From assembly GCA_045614925.1 (NCBI GenBank), contig JAZLDV010000040.1, positions 1 through 24,272 on the forward strand: a stretch of 24,272 bases of DNA. The letters run 5' to 3'. A program made the translations under genes and the position numbers. Source of the DNA: JAZLDV01 sp045614925 (GTDB taxonomy: Bacteria > Bacillota_I > Bacilli_A > Erysipelotrichales > Coprobacillaceae). Below the pieces are notes generated by a model, which worked only from the letters and a program-made list of their open reading frames with translations, ran no database searches and was not told the DNA's origin. Below, piece by piece: positions 23,529 through 24,272 of the stretch (its first letter is position 1; every line of letters begins with the position of its first letter).

Positions 23529-23688
23529 GTGCGAAATGATAGCAGCACATAGAGTGTAATTGAGAAGCGTTTGTAACAATCGGATGTAAAGTATCTGGCT
23601 GCAATGAGAAATACTTAGTACAAACACAACATTTACTGATCTATGAATGTTATTGTTTTAAAAAATAAAACAATAGGAGGAAATTAAA
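23529..23688 (+). promoter_or_regulatory. Structured rpsD leader, probable S4 autoregulatory RNA
   Basis: A leader of about 160 nt. It contains GTTTGTA paired with TACAAAC, enclosing AAGTAT paired with ATACTT, and then a hairpin TATTGTTTTA/TAAAACAATA that ends directly at the GGAGG ribosome binding site. In Bacillus, S4 represses its own gene by binding such a leader. Position and fold fit that, but I could not align it to the known S4 leader model. Confidence 0.6.
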
Positions 23689-24272
23689 ATGGCACGTTAT
23701 ACAGGACCACAATGGAGATTATCTAGAAGATTAGGATTCTCTACATTAGAAACTGGAAAAGAATTAGCAAAAAGACCTTATGCACCAGGGCAACATGGGC
23801 AAAAAAGAAAAAAACCAACTGAATATGGTTTACAATTAGCAGAAAAACAAAAAGTAAGACATATGTATGGAGTTAACGAAAAACAATTCCGTAACACATT
23901 CTTCAGAGCAAGCAAAATGGAAGGAATTACTGGTCACAACTTCTTCTTCTTATTAGAATCAAGATTAGACAACGTTGTTTATAGAATGGGATTCGCTTCA
24001 ACAAGAAGACAAGCTAGACAATTAGTAAATCACGGACATTTCTTATTAAATGGTATTAAAACTGACATCCCATCATGTCAAGTAAAAGTTGGAGATGTTA
24101 TCACAGTTAGAGAAAAATCTCAAAACTTAGAAGTTTTAAAATCAAGCTTAGCTGCTCAAACTCATACACCAGGATTCGTAGAAGTTAATGCTGATAAAAT
24201 GGAAGGTAAATTCGTAAGATTACCAGAAAGATCAGAATTAAACCAAGAAATCAATGAATCATTAATCGTTGA
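23689..24272 (+). CDS. rpsD: 30S ribosomal protein S4, C-terminus cut off
   Basis: 194 residues are visible of about 200. S4 binds 16S rRNA early in 30S assembly. It begins MARYTGPQWRLSRRLGFST, followed by the typical KRPYAPGQHG. The S4 RNA-binding domain is clear as LESRLDNVVYRMGFASTRRQ, with RQLVNHGHFLLNG (about 104-116) and VKVGDVITVREKS. The start has GGAGG eight bases upstream. The gene stands alone after sbcC, as rpsD does in many Bacillota outside the ribosomal operons. The window ends a few codons before the expected stop. Confidence 0.97.
   Translation, partial: MARYTGPQWRLSRRLGFSTLETGKELAKRPYAPGQHGQKRKKPTEYGLQLAEKQKVRHMYGVNEKQFRNTFFRASKMEGITGHNFFFLLESRLDNVVYRMGFASTRRQARQLVNHGHFLLNGIKTDIPSCQVKVGDVITVREKSQNLEVLKSSLAAQTHTPGFVEVNADKMEGKFVRLPERSELNQEINESLIV

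Noticed and set aside
1..24272. CRISPR arrays, tRNA or rRNA genes, insertion sequences, prophage genes
   Set aside because: No regularly spaced repeats, transposase or phage proteins, or recognisable tRNA/rRNA segments were seen.

Overview
The window is AT-rich, densely packed bacterial DNA with AGGAGG-type ribosome binding sites, many Rho-independent terminators, a T-box leader before leuS, an S4-type leader before rpsD, a DUF1846 protein and several LytTR regulators. This points to a low-GC Gram-positive (Bacillota). My impression is an Erysipelotrichia/Coprobacillaceae-like gut anaerobe, but that rests on overall protein character and was not checked by a search.

Layout. At the left edge, a minus-strand radical SAM gene (TIGR01212/YtqA type, cut by the window) is divergent from two adjacent ATPase-permease fusion genes, probably one heterodimeric FtsX/MacB-type ABC transporter. 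A strong promoter and a T-box with a CUA (Leu) specifier then drive leuS. A 95-residue protein of unknown function follows, convergent with a minus-strand ABC-F gene of the Uup/YfmR type. Upstream of that, also on the minus strand, is a DUF1846 gene. Divergent from it is a SWIM-SNF2 helicase, followed by an orphan LytTR protein and galE.

The most unusual part is about 15.9-18.9 kb. It holds a small XRE repressor, a divergent LytTR response regulator (RR1), a small membrane protein that looks like a degenerate GHKL histidine kinase, and a second LytTR response regulator (RR2). RR1 and the pseudokinase genes overlap tail to tail by 11 bp. The pseudokinase and RR2 are divergent. The intergenic spaces hold perfect or near-perfect palindromes of two classes: AAAGTGYACTTT (two tandem copies 21 bp apart, one copy inside RR1, one partial copy before RR2) and AATTRCGYAATT (two copies between the pseudokinase and RR2). 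I propose a self-contained regulatory module with its own operators. No signal peptide gene and no intact sensor kinase was found.

The right end has a GNAT acetyltransferase-sbcD-sbcC operon (DNA end processing) and then rpsD, which has a strong promoter, a structured leader of about 160 nt and is cut by the window end. Apart from the regulatory locus and the ABC pair, the content is ordinary housekeeping. Stop codons often sit inside terminator stems and two terminators lie inside the coding sequence of a convergent gene, so the genome looks compact. No gene-free stretch exceeds 300 bases; the longest are 4504-4789 (T-box leader) and 17827-18104 (divergent regulatory region). No tRNA, rRNA, CRISPR array or insertion sequence was seen.
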